Shown here: positions 22,197 to 35,485 of the stretch, piece by piece
Numbering within the stretch: position 1 is the stretch's first letter
Layout of the letters: each line of letters begins with the position of its first letter
NCBI GenBank assembly: GCA_037176845.1
Contig: JAYKXP010000106.1
Span: 1 to 64,000 of the forward strand
Direction of reading: 5' to 3'
DNA: 64,000 bases
Source of the DNA: Paramarasmius palmivorus
Lineage: Eukaryota; Basidiomycota; Agaricomycetes; Agaricales; Marasmiaceae
Program-made: the position numbers and the translations under genes
The notes under the pieces: generated by a model
What the model was told of the DNA's origin: nothing
The model's input: only the letters and a program-made list of their open reading frames with translations
Database searches by the model: none

Positions 22197-23821
22197 ATGT
22201 CCTTGGTACCTGGTACGTGTGTCGATCCTTTGCTGTTGGTTAACAGGCTACTGACGCGTCCTCTTAAGGTGCGATTAAAGCAGTACCCAGCTCAGACATC
22301 TCTCGCCTTCCCAATGAACTGTTTTGCGAAATTTTCAAGCACTTCATCTCCCAACGGCCACGAGACAAGTTTCGCATTACCCTCACCCATGTCTGCCGAC
22401 GCTGGCGTATCATTGCGATTAGTGTTCATGAACTATGGGCTTGTCCTGATTTTCACGTCCCGGAGCTAGCGAAAGAGATGCTGAAACGCTCGGGACAAGC
22501 ACCTCTTCACATCTACTATACACATTATGAACACTCCGGATACTTCAAGATACCTCCAAGAGAGGTTCTCCTTGCCCGTTTAGAGCCCTTGTTGGAAGCG
22601 CTATCACATTCCCCTCGCCTCGAGACCGTCGAACTCAACATCCCTTCGGATCCATTGGAGGAGTTGCTAGAATCGGGTTGGATCGATATCCAAGCCGCAC
22701 CTTCACTCCGATCGCTAGTTCTGACTAGCGATAGCTTTGACCTGCCACCCAATTTTTTGGGAGGTGGCGCTCCCCTTCTCAAAGATCTTATGTTGGACGG
22801 TTGTGGATTGGTATACAATTCCCCGATTCTCCAAAACCTCACCTCACTTCGGATTTCTCGAGACCGAGACATAACCGAGTTCGAGGCACGACTTTGTGAA
22901 GCGCTGGTGTTCACGCCAATGCTAGAAGTTCTCTATCTCGACGAGATATACGGTAGTGCTCCCGAAGACATACCGATCACCAATCTTCCAAAGTTGCACC
23001 GGTTGATTATGAAGTGCTCTGGATTGAGCTGCGTCGATCTATTCAACCATATCTCCTTCCCTGATACCGCTACGGTCGAGATCACCGTATCTGACACAGA
23101 TCTCCCTCAGGAGGCAACCACCGCAGCCCTCACCGAGTTTTGGAGCGACGTGGCGGAAGTTTGGTCTCCGAATTTTTGCCCTGGTTATGAAAGGGTTATG
23201 AAGACTCTTTCAGTCGACGGCGGCGATGATGACACAGAGATTACCTCGCTGACTCTGAGGACATGGCGTACAGCGCTGCCCTTTGATTTCTCCATTGACG
23301 ATCATCCACGATATCGGCCTAACGTGTCGATCCAGATCAATTGGGCTGAAGAAAGGTCGTTCAGAGACTGTGGGAACCCGAAGTTTTTCGAAAAGGTATT
23401 CAAGGCTGCATTTCGTGCGTTACCTCTCTCAACAGTGGGAACCATGCATCTTGGCACGTTCCCCGTGGTCTGGAATCAATTTCTGCACTGCGACGACGAA
23501 TCAGAACTCTTATTGAAGGCCTTCGTCCCTTACATGGGATCGTCTCATCTTCGAAACCTAGTTCTGGACGGGTCACGTTGTGCAGAGTGTTTACCGAAAC
23601 TGCTGGAATATCCGGGTCTGGACCTTCCCCTGCCAGCGTTGGAGACACTCGTCCTCATAGATCCGTTGCTTTGCGAGTCATCGGTGGAACGCCTCTATGA
23701 ATGTCTGCAATCCAGAGCTCAGGAGATGATGCTACAGACATTGGTAGTTGTGGGTGCAGGTGGTGAAACAATCAACAGACTGCGAACGGTAGTGGAAGAG
23801 ATGGAAAGCGAAGAGACATGA
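22197..23821 (+). CDS. F-box/LRR protein, family 2 (intact copy)
   Basis: Two exons: a 16-nt first exon 22197-22212 (MSLVPG) and 22269-23821 after a 56-nt intron; 522 aa. The F-box is at about residues 15-50 (ISRLPNELFCEIFKHFI, then LTHVCRRWRIIAISVHELW). LRR-like repeats follow: LRSLVLTSD, LLKDLMLDGCG, LTSLRISRDRD, LEVLYLDEIYG, LHRLIMKCSG, LRNLVLDGSRC, LETLVLIDP. The end is NRLRTVVEEMESEET. The short first exon is supported because the copy at 29066 has the same ATG, donor (GTACGTGTG) and acceptor (CTTAAG). It is the reference for the broken relatives at 1640/13662 and 29066. Likely SCF ubiquitin-ligase adaptor. Confidence 0.87.
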
Positions 23822-24119
23822 TTTCGAATATACCCTACCCTAACTATACGTGTCGATTAGCTCAATATCGAGATAATTATAAACGAGATGAGGTAATAGA
23901 CCTGCACATCCGGGTTTTAAAAATGGCGTGGCCTGTCCACCTCAACATCAAATACTCCTGGGCCTGTCTTACCGGACGGCGGATTGGTCCAACTCCAACT
24001 CGGGTATGAGGCCATCGTCACATCAAGACCGGTCAGGCCTACTTGTCACCTACTCTTTTCATAATTATTAATTATTCTCCAGAGCTGGCTTAGGCTAATT
24101 GACAAGTACAGATCGTGAT

Positions 24120-25987
24120 TTAGCCCTTGAACTGCGCTGAGATACTGCACTTGATTCCATCTCCTGCTAGAATAACTATTCTCTCCTCTATTGCTGCTAA
24201 AGGTTTTACGGCCGCTAGGTCAAAGTAATACGGTTTTCCAGACCAACAGTCAGACGCAACACTTACGCCTATGACAACATTCGCGAGAGGAGAAATATCA
24301 GTCCTACGGTTAAAGGTGGCAGCGAGGCCAGCAGTAGTCCTCTCGCCAACCATGTCCAACACCGACAGTTATCGTCTGGAGCACTAGCGGAAAGTTGCTC
24401 GTAACGCGTAAATCTTCCAGTCTCGGTAGTAGTACTCGGGAACTACTCGACGTAACTGCAAGCAATGAGAATATGCTGCAAAGGAAAGGTTGTGTTTCGT
24501 TGTCTGCGCTGGGTTCTTCCACTGGTCCTGATGTCTGGGCCGTCCGCAATTCAAGGTACTCCAACAGCGGCAAAAATTTTAAAACCTTCACAAGCAACGT
24601 GAAGGATTCTCCCCAAATACTGAATGGAAGCACGCTGAGCTTCAGTCTCGTCAAACGGCAGGTAGAGCGACCGATCATGGAGTAGAGCGAGCCAAAGTCC
24701 CAACATTCCGATTCTCCTGAGTCGATATTGTCGATGCACACACGGAGGTCTCTGATGAAGGGAGCGTTCAAGGAAGCAAGCGTATAATGTGCTGATTGGG
24801 GTACAGAATTGAAAAGATCGACTTTCCAAAGACGTGGAAGGTAGATAGGCCGGATCTCATCCAGCGCAGGTGGAGTTGTGTTATGCTCCGAAATGGATTG
24901 ATAGCCCTGTCCTATGCGAAGTACCTCAAGCTGATGGGTACGAGAAATGGCAAACCGAAAATCTGCATAGCTATCGATGCGGTCCACTGACAGCGAAGTT
25001 AATCGCCGCCATGGGATATACTCTTGATGACGTGATTGTCCTGTCTCGTTCAACCGAACATCCCGGAGAAGAGGTGCCTCGCGAACCGCATTCCAGAACT
25101 GTGGAATGGCTGGGCTGCCACCTACTTCGTGCCAGGAAGATATAGGTTCACTAGTGTTGCAGACCAACGTGTGTAGGAGGGGGAAAGATGTTGGTGTTGT
25201 CATAGTGTATAGAAAGACCTTGGGGTGCAAAAAATCGAGAGCTAGCACCTCGCAACTCGGGAAATACCTCGTCAGCATCTGGAAAAGGCGAAGCCCGCCC
25301 CTTCCGAGGTGGGACCGTACTTCCTCCACACTGAGCCTCGAACTATCATGGACCATCTCTGTCCCGTTCTTGATTTTCACCCTGAGTGGATGTCCAGCAG
25401 CGTTGCTAAGGTAGAGCTGCAATAGTGGAGACAGATCTACATTCATCCTTTCAACCAATCCCACGCTGATCCTCGACCAAATGGATTTTTGTGAAAAGGC
25501 AAGGCTTCGCCAATGGAACGAGACATGGGAGAGGGTGAGAGCAAGGGTAGTAATGCGTAGCCGTGTCGATGCTTCATCGTCGTCTGAGACGTGACCGCCT
25601 TTTCTCAATGGAGAGAGAATAATTCGACAGTGCGATGACCAGATCAAAAATTCTCCCCATAATTTCGGCAGGAAGTCTCCGTATGGGCGCAGAACAACTC
25701 CTGCGCATTTCCACCGTTCGGTGCAACTGCTTTCGGTCGCCTTTCAAACGCTTTACGGTGAGGAGAAGACGTTTAATCCCCTCGTCGTAGCTGTGCAACT
25801 CCTTCTTCTCTTCTTGCAAGGTATCCAAGGTCTGCGAGACCTCTGTCTTTGAGGGTATTTGGTTCGCACGAAGGACGTTCAAAGGCAAAGGTGGATACGA
25901 GCGTGTGGGAAGGATTTTGACTTCGCAATTGGCACAGAGGACACCGCCAGAATCAACCGCAGGTCGAGGATCTTCTCCAGTGAGCAT
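24120..25987 (-). pseudogene. F-box gene, coiled-coil family, two frameshifts
   Basis: Three minus-strand frames together cover a whole family member. The first (25987 to about 25600) has LCANCEVKILPT (CxxC), a coiled coil (LDTLQEEKKELHSYDEGI) and the F-box core SAPIRRLPAEIMGRIFDLV. The second (about 25620-24310) has LTLSHVSFHWRSLAFSQKSI and the LRR part. The third (24362-24120) has VLDMVGERTTAG to the family C-terminus (AAIEERIVILAGDG). Frame changes fall near 25600-25630 and 24330-24365; neither has a plausible intron. Compared with the intact 54689-56533 gene, order and length are normal, so only the frame is lost. Two assembly errors would be an alternative. Confidence 0.75.
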
Positions 25988-28022
25988 GGCGTTTCAGTTT
26001 TGGATGTTTTGCCAGGGGTGCTCTTACTGGCACGGTAGAGCAGATTCAACAACCTGTACCTTATGAGTTTGATAACAAGGCTGAATAATATGAAAACAAA
26101 CCTTCAAGCGCACGCAGAAGTTTTCTTTGACCGATTATTGTTATATTTCGGGGACAATGCCTTGAGTTTGAGAGTGAACGCACGAAGCTGCGAGTCGAGT
26201 CCAAAGTTGAACGTTGAAGGCACGCTGCAGATATATTTTATTCTCACGGTGGGTTTACCGACACATGTGACACAGGCGGACACCCTCAATTGCCCCAGCA
26301 ACAATTTCGTAGACCTTTGTATCCCTGCATGTCCTGCATGTCTAACACGCTCGAGGGAGCCTCACAGTGTGCCTTTGAACGCAAGCATGTTCGCATAACA
26401 CGATGTTATCGACTTGTCTGCGACTTAGAACGTGTGTACCTCCATACACGAGTAGCAATAATACATGTACCATATTTCTCCACAGGCAGTGTACATTCAG
26501 CAATCCATGATCTAAAAAATGTTGTTGTTAGAACCCAGTAACACTCAGTAATGGAAGGAACGTTACCTTGCATCTTCTGCTGAGCGCAATCTCGGAGGGC
26601 GCCAACTTCCATCTGAATACCTCTTTCTTCGTTGTGTCGCGCGAATAAAGGACCTAGCATTCGACATGAGTATACATTTGGGGTGCTTGCGATAAAAAAA
26701 GGTAGAATATACCCTAAGTCTAGTCTTTGACGATGGCGCTCCGATTCTAGGAGCTTGGAAACACAACGACCACCCTGTACAACAAGACCTATGATAAGTT
26801 GGTTAGATCGATAGATAGGACCTGGATACTTACTGGCTACTTGACCGTCAGAGGCCACTATATCCCGATATCAGCAAGACCAGTGCGTATGGAGGCCTTG
26901 TAGTACGAGGAGTACTTTGAGGTTGACATTGTGAGTCGAGCTGAAGAAAATGAGTAAATACACACTACAGAAACCAAAGGTATCGGATAACTTACCGTGA
27001 AGGGTGTACGAATGGTGACAACAGCCAAAAACCGAACACGATGAAGCACCTGCAATTCATGGTGACATTGTCCGCTGATCACGAACGCGTCATCTTGTGC
27101 ATCTGAATCAATTCTGCGACTCCCGCTACCCATTCTCAGTCTCCCACTTGAGCCCAATACACCCAAATACCCTAGGCCGGCGTTATCATACTTTGTACCA
27201 GCGGGATCATCGATTATAATGCGTGTAAAAGCCCGGCAATTCCACCTGAACCAGCCTAGGCCTGCGAACACAAATACAGCCTCAAGTCTGTGTATCATGG
27301 TATCTGCAGTAGAATGGGGAGTATATGAATAGGTGGTGAGTGAGAGAAGGGAGATACGAGGGTGTGGATGTAGGCGTGGGCGTAATTGTGGGTATTCAAA
27401 ACTTCGCCTTCGACGCGTAAGCGGCGTACAGGTTCAGCGGAGTAGGAGAACTTGGTAGCTCCTGCTGGTGTTTTGGTGAGGGAAATGAAAATTTTCTATG
27501 GGGAAGACATAGATTCCAGGTTGAGGAAGCTCTTGTCCTGGGAAAAGGATGACTCGGATGGAAATGTGGTGGTATCGAGCACTCCCAGGCAGAGGCTGGA
27601 CTGAGCACTTGAGGCACGAACTCGTCTGTGAAAAAATCGCTCGTATCCATGCCTCGGGTAATATAGCTGGTGTGAAGGTTGTAGAGAACAGGGTGGAAAG
27701 ATGTCGCGTCCTTTGCTAGTTGAAAGTCGAGTGTCGCGTGGGTGGACAAAATCGTCACTTTTCATCCTCTCCTTCTTCCCCAGACGCCCCCAAAACACTC
27801 CTGCCTGCATCTGTAGACGTGGCCTAAAGTCGTTGCGTCCGGTGTCGATGGTATTATGGCGATAGAATGCTCGTTGGATGTCGATGAACTAGAACGTCCC
27901 TGCTGTCCAACGACATTTAATGGATTCCATCTGGAGATTCCTGTAGACTGGTGAAGGTGCTCGAGGGAGGGAGGATTGGATGGCCTGCTGGACGGGTTGG
28001 GAGAAGCGGATAAAGAGCCGTT
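25988..28022. other. 2 kb with at most a weak small gene
   Basis: A minus-strand open frame at 27298-27000 ends at a good donor (GTAAGTTATC) and could splice to an acceptor (CTTCAG) near 26943 to give about 130 residues; no family recognised. Short codon-like stretches in 26560-26860 (HNEERGIQMEVGALRDCAQQ) may belong to another spliced gene. 27360-27800 shows short Pro/Ser-rich frames on the minus strand only. Confidence 0.3.
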
Positions 28023-28053
28023 TCCGCGGCTTTTCCCCATGACCACCACCATC
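28023..28053 (+). promoter_or_regulatory. Recurring upstream element (copy g)
   Basis: CCGCGGCTTTTCCCCATG then ACCACCACCATC; a donor-like GGTAAGTGTT follows at about 28112. No downstream gene recognised before 29066. Confidence 0.35.
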
Positions 28054-28872
28054 TAATCTCGTTGTCAAGCTCCACGCCCTCAAATCCAGCATCATAACGA
28101 CATTGGTGACAGCTGGTAAGTGTTCTCGCGTCCCTGCCTACAGTACTAAACATACTTTCAGGTTTTACGGTGACTTGACTGAGGAGAGCTGAGCTTTGCT
28201 ATTAGAGATTCATGAACCGGTGCGCTCTCTGGCCTTCGAGCTCAGCGCTCATCTCTTGTACTAGCCCTCCAACTTGTACAGAACCTTTCGTTGACCGAAG
28301 AACTCCCTGAAGATGTCTCCAAACCACGCCCTGCACGTTCGAGATTGAGGGACATGAAACAGGCTGTGTCCGAATAGACAGTAGTCATTGCTTCGATGGC
28401 ACTTTCCGAATCATCGCAAGCAAGAGATGGAATGTTCAGTGCTTGGCTGACATCGTTCTCCCTGTTAGCAGCCAGGCGTTTTCGAGGTAAGCACCCACTC
28501 TGCAAGTCTACCTAATAGGCTAATAACTCAATAGCAGTGAAAGGGCATCGAAATCTATTATCCTTGGTACCAGAGCTCAAAATTATCAGCCTATTCTTTG
28601 GCACTGGGATGTGCATAACCATGGATCACCACCGGCGTCAACGAGAGCACCTTGATGCAGTTCGCGTAAACCAGGGATCACTAGGACGCCCAGAGAGGTG
28701 TGGTGTGCCTTATATCATACGAAGTTACTTGGACGTTCGAGGAGATGCTAGTATAGTGTGTTTAGTTTTCCAGTAGGATACGTAGTACGTAGGTCTATGT
28801 AGGAATCAAACAAGAATCAAATTCAAATTGGCAACGGGGGTCTGGACCCGCTTGTGTAAAAATTCGCGTGCT

Positions 28873-28903
28873 CGTCGCGGCTTTCTCCACAACCACGACC
28901 ATC
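28873..28903 (+). promoter_or_regulatory. Recurring F-box upstream element (copy b)
   Basis: CGTCGCGGCTTTCTCCAC then AACCACGACCATC, 163 bp before the ATG at 29066. It lies inside the tandem duplication shared with 21.9-22.2 kb. Confidence 0.6.
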
Positions 28904-29065
28904 TTTACGCTCACTCGCGTGTTACTCGATGAAAGTAACACGAAATTCAGAAAAGTGAAACGTAAGTCGCGTACCTGTTTGTTCTGTGGGATGCTTGACT
29001 GAACAGTTCTAGTTATCCCTTAACAAAGTTCCTAGACCGCTAAAGCTCTTCAGTTGAACGCGAGA

Positions 29066-30670
29066 ATGTCTTTGATACCCAGTACGTGTGTCGATCCTTT
29101 GTTGTGTATTCACAGGTTACTGATGTACTTTCTTAAGAAGCGACCATCAACGCGGAATCCTGTTCAGGCATCTCCCGCCTTCCCAATGAACTATTTTGCG
29201 AAATTTTCAAGCACTTCATCTCTCAACAGCCACGAGACAAATTTCGCATTACCCTCACCCATGTCTGCCGACGCTGGCGCTCCATTGCGATTAGTGTTCA
29301 TGAACTGTGGGCTTGTCCTGATTTTCGCGTTCCGGAGCTAGCGAAAGAGATGTTGAAACGCTCAGGACAAGCACCTCTTCACATCCGGTATACGCATTTC
29401 GAACGCTTGATACCTCCTCCAAGAGAGGCTCCCAGTCCACTCAGGCTTGGCCGTATAGAACCCTTGTTAGAAGCACTATCCCATTCCCATCGCCTCGAGA
29501 CCCTTTGAGGGGGCTGCTAGAATCAGGTCGCATCGATATCCAAGCCGCACCTTCACTCCGATCGCTAGTTCTGACTAGCCATCGCTTCAATTTTCCATCC
29601 AGATTCTTGGGAGGCGGTGCGCCCCTTCTCAAAATCTTACCTTGAACGGTTGTGGATTGGCATACAATTCTCCGGTTCTTCAAAACCTCACCTCGCTTCG
29701 GCTCGCTTTAGACCGGGTAGTAGTCGAGTTTGAGGAACGCCTTTGCGAAGCACTGGCGTTCATGCCAATGCTAGAAGTTCTCTATCTCGACGAGGTATAC
29801 GGTAGTGCTCCCGAAGACATACCGATCATCAATCTCCCACAGCTGCGCCGGCTGGTTATGAACTGCTCTGACTTGAGCTGCGTCGACCTGTTCAACCACA
29901 TCTCCTTCCCAAGTACCGCCATGGTGGAAATCTCCATATCCGACGCCGATCTCCTTCAGGAGGCAACCACCGCAGCTCTCGACGAGTTTTGGAGGAACGT
30001 GGCGGAACTTTGGTCTCCCTACTTTTGCCCAGGTGATAAAAGGGTTGTGGAAACTTGTTCAATCGACGGCAATGATGACCTAGAGATCACCTCGTTGACT
30101 CTGAGGACATGGAGTACAGCGATGCCCTATGATTTCTCTATCGATGACCACGAGCTGTATTGGCCTAGCGTGTCGGTCAAGATCGATTGGTCTGAAAAAA
30201 AACAGTCGTCCAACGACTATGAGAATCCGATCTTCTTCGAAAAGGCATTCAAGGCAGCATTTCGCGCTCTACCTTTTCAAAGAGTGGAGACCATACATCT
30301 TGGCACGTTTCCCATGCTCGATAGTATACTGCATGCCTCCGACGAGTCCGAGCTCTTAATGGAGGTGTTCATCCCTCACATGAAATCATCCAGTCTTCGG
30401 AACCTTATTCTGAAGGGGACGCGTTGTGCGGAGTGTTCACCGGAATTGCTGCTATATTGTGGTTCGGCCCTTCCTCTGCCAGAGTTAGAGACACTCGTCT
30501 TCATATATCCTCTGTTTCGTAAATCATTCTTGGACCGCATCTACGAATGTCTGGATGCCAGAACTCCGAAGGTGATGCTACAGAGATTGGTACTCGTGGG
30601 TGAGGGTAGTGAAACCATCAACAAACTGCGATTGGTAGTCGAAGAATTGGAAAGCCAAGACACATGCTAA
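29066..30670 (+). pseudogene. F-box/LRR family 2, tandem copy broken by two deletions
   Basis: Same structure as 22197-23821: ATG at 29066, 16-nt exon, donor GTACGTGTG, acceptor CTTAAG, then GISRLPNELFCEIFKHFI. Two changes break it. About 25 nt are missing after the codons for RLET (near 29507), bringing a TGA into frame at once. One nt is missing at about 29634 (AAAATCTTA here, AAAGATCTTA in the intact copy). After that the frame runs open from 29642 to 30670 through the LRR part to NKLRLVVEELESQDTC. The long, well-kept 3' frame suggests recent inactivation. Upstream 300 bp and downstream 40 bp are duplicated too. Confidence 0.85.
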
Positions 30671-30982
30671 TCCTACCCTAACTAGTGCCGATTAGCTCAA
30701 TATCCTTCTATCTGATTCTTGCAGATTTGTAACATTACTATGAATCCATTATCAAAATGACATTGTTTACAGCGATTAGATGCTCGTAGCATAAGACCCA
30801 TTGTCCATTCATCTATCACGGAAATTTACGAGATCAGTACCTCATTTCGAAACCGAACAGCATAGGGTAAGGACCTAGCAGGGTAATGCGCTTATTCCTG
30901 AACCTGGTATTGCCTCCCATGACCACGACCACCACGAAATGCACTGTTTCTCGCGATTACGATTCGCTAGTACCCAGAACCA
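30671..30982. other. Short intergenic stretch
   Basis: Tail of the tandem duplication (to about 30710), then AT-rich sequence. CCATGACCACGACCACCACG at about 30919 resembles the recurring element without its CGCGGCTTTC part. Confidence 0.35.
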
Positions 30983-33056
30983 TCAACAAAACATTGTTGA
31001 AGCATCTGTAGAAAGATACTGACCTTCAACCGGTGAATTTCCAGCATCCTGGGCGTATTCCTTTTGTAAAGCCTTCGCATCGTCACGTAGTCTCCCTAAA
31101 GCCATATAACAGTGAGTACAGAGGTAATAGAGGAGAATGAGACAAACCATCAGTATCTGTCGCCCTACTGCGGATAATCTCGAGCTCCGGGATCTCCAAA
31201 CTTTGAGCGAATTCGGTAGTGGTAGGATCAATTCCACGAGAGGTCTGCCACATGCGAAGGGCATCGTAACAGTAGCGCGGCCACGAGCGAATAGACATGC
31301 GATCCAAAGGATAGACTTCGAGATCCGGAAGTTGCCATCGCTCGCGTTCAGCCTTGGACATCTCGGATTGACCATCTTCGTCGAGAGACCAAAAGTGAGT
31401 GGGGACACATCCTCTTTCCCATGATACAAATTGCAAGATTGACATGGGAAGCGGATAGATGAAAAGATATATCGGTGGTCTTTCCTCTGCAGGGGCGGGT
31501 TTGTGCTCGTCTAGATGTACTACTCCAAGCATAAAATTTGACGGGTTGACGACAACTGATGGTAGCAGAAGAAAGTTGAGCGAAGTACCCCGGAAGAGAA
31601 AGTGCGGAGACATACAGAACTGTTCCTCTTTACCCCCCGGTTCAACGGTATCTAAGAACCTCGAACTCTGTGCCAGCCAATTCTCGCAAAGCTTATCATG
31701 CTGAAAGCGAAAGAGAACCGAGAGTTCATCGAGAACATCCAGTTTCATGCTGTAGCAAAGCACACTGAGCACCATGAAACTCCTGATAGCGATATCACCT
31801 ACCGCATCATACCATTTCTCATCATCGTTTCTTCCGTCAATCCTTCAGTTTCCCATAGTTCCCATAATCGTTCACCGTCCCCTGGCCAACGCAAAGAAGC
31901 GCCTGGTTTCGAACAGCAAATACCATCAAACCGGAGCTTGGACATGATATCCACCGAGAGTTGGCGTGGCTCGGTGCGAAAAAGATATTCGAGGTAGATG
32001 TACTCCTCCTGGTACGCGGCAGCTTTCGGGCGATGGGTGATCTCGGGAAATAAGTCTTCCAGGTACGCTATTTTTCCGTGTTGACAGGCATATTCCAAAA
32101 TACAACGATCCAATGTCTTTGACGGAGACTGCTGAAAAAACTGGAACGATATGTCGTTCTGGAGCATCTGCGCTGAAGCGGGAACAGTAATAGTCTCGAC
32201 CGCCTCTGAAGCCGTGTGAACATGAAGCACAGGTCCTGCGGGTCCCTGGCTAAGAGCGCCCGTTGAGTTCTGCCAAATCTCCCATTGCGGACAGTTCCTT
32301 TGTTTCTACAATAGGATGGGTACTTAGTCTATATGAACCAGAAACGATTGATGTATAACGCACGCTTAATGACCAAATGAAAAGATCACTCCAGAAAGAG
32401 CTTTTATAGAAATGCGCCAAGGGAATCAAGTCTGTTGGGCTTCCGTCAGTATGCAATGGAAACTGAGCAAAGAATAGACAGAAATCACCTCCGTGAAAGA
32501 TTAAAAGAGGGACTTGAGACCGGTTCAAGCCGTAAAGCTGCCATGCATTTGGCTTTCTTTTGATGTTTTAGTAAGAGCCATCGCTACAGAACGCGAAGAC
32601 GAACCCCAAGCCGACTCGTGAATGATGCTGAAAATCGTCTTCCCAGACTCGTTGTGCATCGTCCCCCTGATATATAATCGCAGTGAAACGCGCTTGTTTG
32701 TCAGGATACACCTCAATGGTACAAATCGTTGTCCGGGCCTCGACCCGGCCAATGGATTTCCCATTTCGGCGGTTCGATTCTGACTTCGAAAAATCCTCAG
32801 AGTACACCTCCTTCAAACTGAAGATGCGCCCATGTATAATATCCTCGTACTGAAAAGGAAAGAAAAGGTCCGTCAGTGTTCTTGGAGATGCAGTCTGGCA
32901 CAGCGTGCCTACCTGTTCATACTTGTTGGGCTTCGGCTTGCGCTGGCCATTAAGAATGACGGTTCTAGCGGAAATTGGGCCGTTGATTTGTATACCGTCA
33001 ACATGGTTGATAGCATCGCCTTGGATAGTAATGTTCGAGCTATCCTGGAAGCTCAT
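30983..33056 (-). CDS. Pseudokinase-like protein, mushroom-specific family (copy 1)
   Basis: Seven exons in phase: 33056-32913, 32849-32605, 32556-32489, 32431-32364, 32305-31803, 31749-31148, 31095-30983; 580 aa. The N-terminus (SSNITIQGDAINHVDGIQIN) is of a type also seen at the start of many agaric NLR-like proteins. Then YEDIIHGRIFSLKEVYSEDF and a stretch like a kinase N-lobe: FTAIIYQGDDAQRVWEDDF, KPNAWQLYGLNRSQVPLLIF. No HRD or DFG motif is visible, so catalysis is unlikely. The second half has DRCILEYACQHGKIAYLEDL, RPPIYLFIYPLPMSILQFVS and WERGCVPTHFWSLDEDG. Copy 2 at 46322-48492 has the same layout. Function unknown; a scaffold or sensor role is only a guess. Every junction fits and no break is seen. 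Confidence 0.8.
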
Positions 33057-33940
33057 CTTCGCCTGAAGTAGGTCGGTTCGCAGCTGGTGTGTGTGATGGT
33101 AGAGGTCGGAAAGGCTAAAGAGCAGGCCTCGAGCTCTGAGGCAATGCTTGAGTGACAAGTGTTTGACATGGTGAATGTATTCCGGCGTGTTTCGGCGGGA
33201 GACGATAGGTGATGGCAGCAGACGCCCAAAGGCGAGGTATGGGATTGAAAATCAATGAGGAGAGAGGAATGTGTCGAGGAGCAAAGTTTTTATACTGGCG
33301 GACACTGATGAGTGACAGGAGGAAAAATAGTTGGTACTCGCACCTTCGTTTTTATCAACCACATTCGGTAATCGACGCATTATCCCTTTAACATGATTTA
33401 GCTGAGTGCAAGTGCAGTGGAGCGAAAAAGAGATTGAGCAAGGGCATTTGTGATGGTGATGATGAAAGAATGCTTCACCACACTTTTCCCGAACCATCAT
33501 CACGTTCCTTTCATTCACCCGAGATACTAAAGCGCGGTTTAGGATCAATAATATTCAGACTATTCAGACTCAATGCACACAAAACTATCCGTTTCGACTC
33601 GTTAGTTCGTAACCTGAATTGTCATCGCTTTCCCCGACCCAACTTGGCCCAACTTACTTGGCAAGGTGCGTGCGCAGATAATCGTGACCTGGTATGCGAA
33701 CGCTGATGGTTTTGGAGTCGTAGGCCTTGCCTGTGGACGGTGGCTCTTGTCTACGGCGCTGCGGACATCAGTGTCATGTCTTACAGAGCCGATAAGAGAC
33801 GGAGCACTGGGCCGAGGCTTCTCCTGGTCTGAGTTGTCGGAGAACTCTGTGGGTCCAAGACGTCAGGCCTTCGTCGGGGTTAGATAAGCCTCCTCGCTCG
33901 AGGTTCATCGACATCTCAAGCTCTTTCTCGAACCATCAAG
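33057..33940. other. Intergenic, two diverging promoters
   Basis: Between the minus-strand pseudokinase-like gene and the plus-strand F-box gene. No coding pattern seen; it must hold both promoters. A CATCACCATCACAAATGCC-like stretch at 33445-33465 is the only repetitive part. Confidence 0.35.
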
Positions 33941-35485
33941 ATGCACATTTCTTTCGAGATCTGGAACGAGATCATCTCTGTATCCGACCCCGCGACATGG
34001 CCAACCCTCAATCTAATTTCGAAAACATTTTGTCAAGTCGTTACGCCACGCCTATACGAGGACATAACCCTGCTTCGGCCAAGACAAAACGTTTGCTACT
34101 TCAGAACTTTGGCCAAAAACCGGCGCGCGGCTCACTCATTGCGCGTCTTGTATATTGGCGGATTTTGGTAAGTGTCCAGCATGGAAACCTCAATGAAAGA
34201 AGGCTCATTCACACTAAAACCTAGGAAGGAAGATAGTCACCGATACCTTTCCTCATTCCCCCGCATGCTCTCAACTACTCTCCCACATGCTGTCAACCTC
34301 ACCGTTCTGACGTTGTATCTCATTCGGCTCGGACCATATCCCATGTTCATTGCGTCTATCGTTAATGGCTGCGACTTTCCTAGACTGGAGGTTGCCAATT
34401 TGACGGTACCGGTCACGAAAGAAACGTTTTCTTTCCTCAAAAGGCACCGGCTCACTTTGAAAAAGGTCCTGTTGGACCCGATGTGCTATTTCGGGGGCCA
34501 GGCTGTCTTTGATCTGAGCGAGAAAACCGAGTTTCCTCTGCTCGAGACATTGAGTGCCCATACCTGGATTGCAGAGAGATGGCTCAACGTCTTCTCTACA
34601 CCACGGCTCGAATGTCTCCATCCTATCTGGACCTCGTATGACCCCAACACTGTCGACGATGTTATCATTGCTGCTCAGAGCCGAGTAGAAAATACCCTTT
34701 CGAGCTTGAAGCTGGAACTTCAACGTCACAGCGGGCTTCGAGCTGCTAACATGCAGCTCGTAGCTCTTCAACTATCCAATCTGACAAGTTTGGAAATCCA
34801 ACTGACAAGTCAGATGTCCTCTATCGAAGATATGGGGCTTGATATGGTATGTAGACTCTTTTTGGTCACAAAAGAACGCTATATTCAAAGAGCTTCTACA
34901 GCCGTCTTTGACATCCACTCGGGATGCCCTACTCATGCTACCCAAGCTACGTGTATTCAAATGGACGGCTGATCGCCTTCCGCCTGGTTTTGGCTCGGGA
35001 CTTGATCTTCAGCACTGGACGATATCATGGTTAACGCATCCTCATAAATTACTTTCGGTTTGCCAGGTACCAAGTAAGTGTCACTCGTTTTTCACCCTTC
35101 TGATGCAGGAGATTGACTTAGGACCATAGCTGGGCTTGTTTGGTTGCGAGTTACGCAATACGTGTGGTTCCCAGAAGAGGTGGAGGATGCGGGGCATGCT
35201 TTTTCGTGGTGCTTCCGGCATCTTACCTCGAGGACGTTCCCTGTACTGGAGGAATTGCTCAATTTCGTGACGGGGCACTTCCTACAGCACGATTCAATGT
35301 TATCGGATCGCGTTTCATTGTTTCTCCGTAGACAAGAGCAGTTTGTAGAGGATAACTGCTCGGAGGTTGAGGACATGGCCATGGATATTATGTCCATGGT
35401 TGCACTAATTCGCTCGATCCGTTACAAAGCAGTCTTACAGAGCCCAAATTATTTACGTCTCCGAAAGTTATACACAAGTCAATGA
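33941..35485 (+). CDS. F-box-like/LRR protein, 4 exons
   Basis: Exons 33941-34167, 34225-34846, 34893-35073 and 35130-35485 join in phase to 461 aa. The N-terminus (ISFEIWNEIISVSDPATWPT, then LISKTFCQVVTPRLYEDITL) is the short F-box plus linker of a large agaric family (usual pattern: PxExWxxI, LxLxSKxFxxLxxPxLYxxI). The middle has leucine-rich segments (LTVLTLYLIRLG, LETLSAHTW, LSSLKLELQ, LSNLTSLEIQL, LPKLRVFKW). The C-terminal quarter is helical and ends LRLRKLYTSQ. It belongs to a different F-box type from the coiled-coil and family-2 copies here and has no copy in the window. Substrate unknown. Confidence 0.78.
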
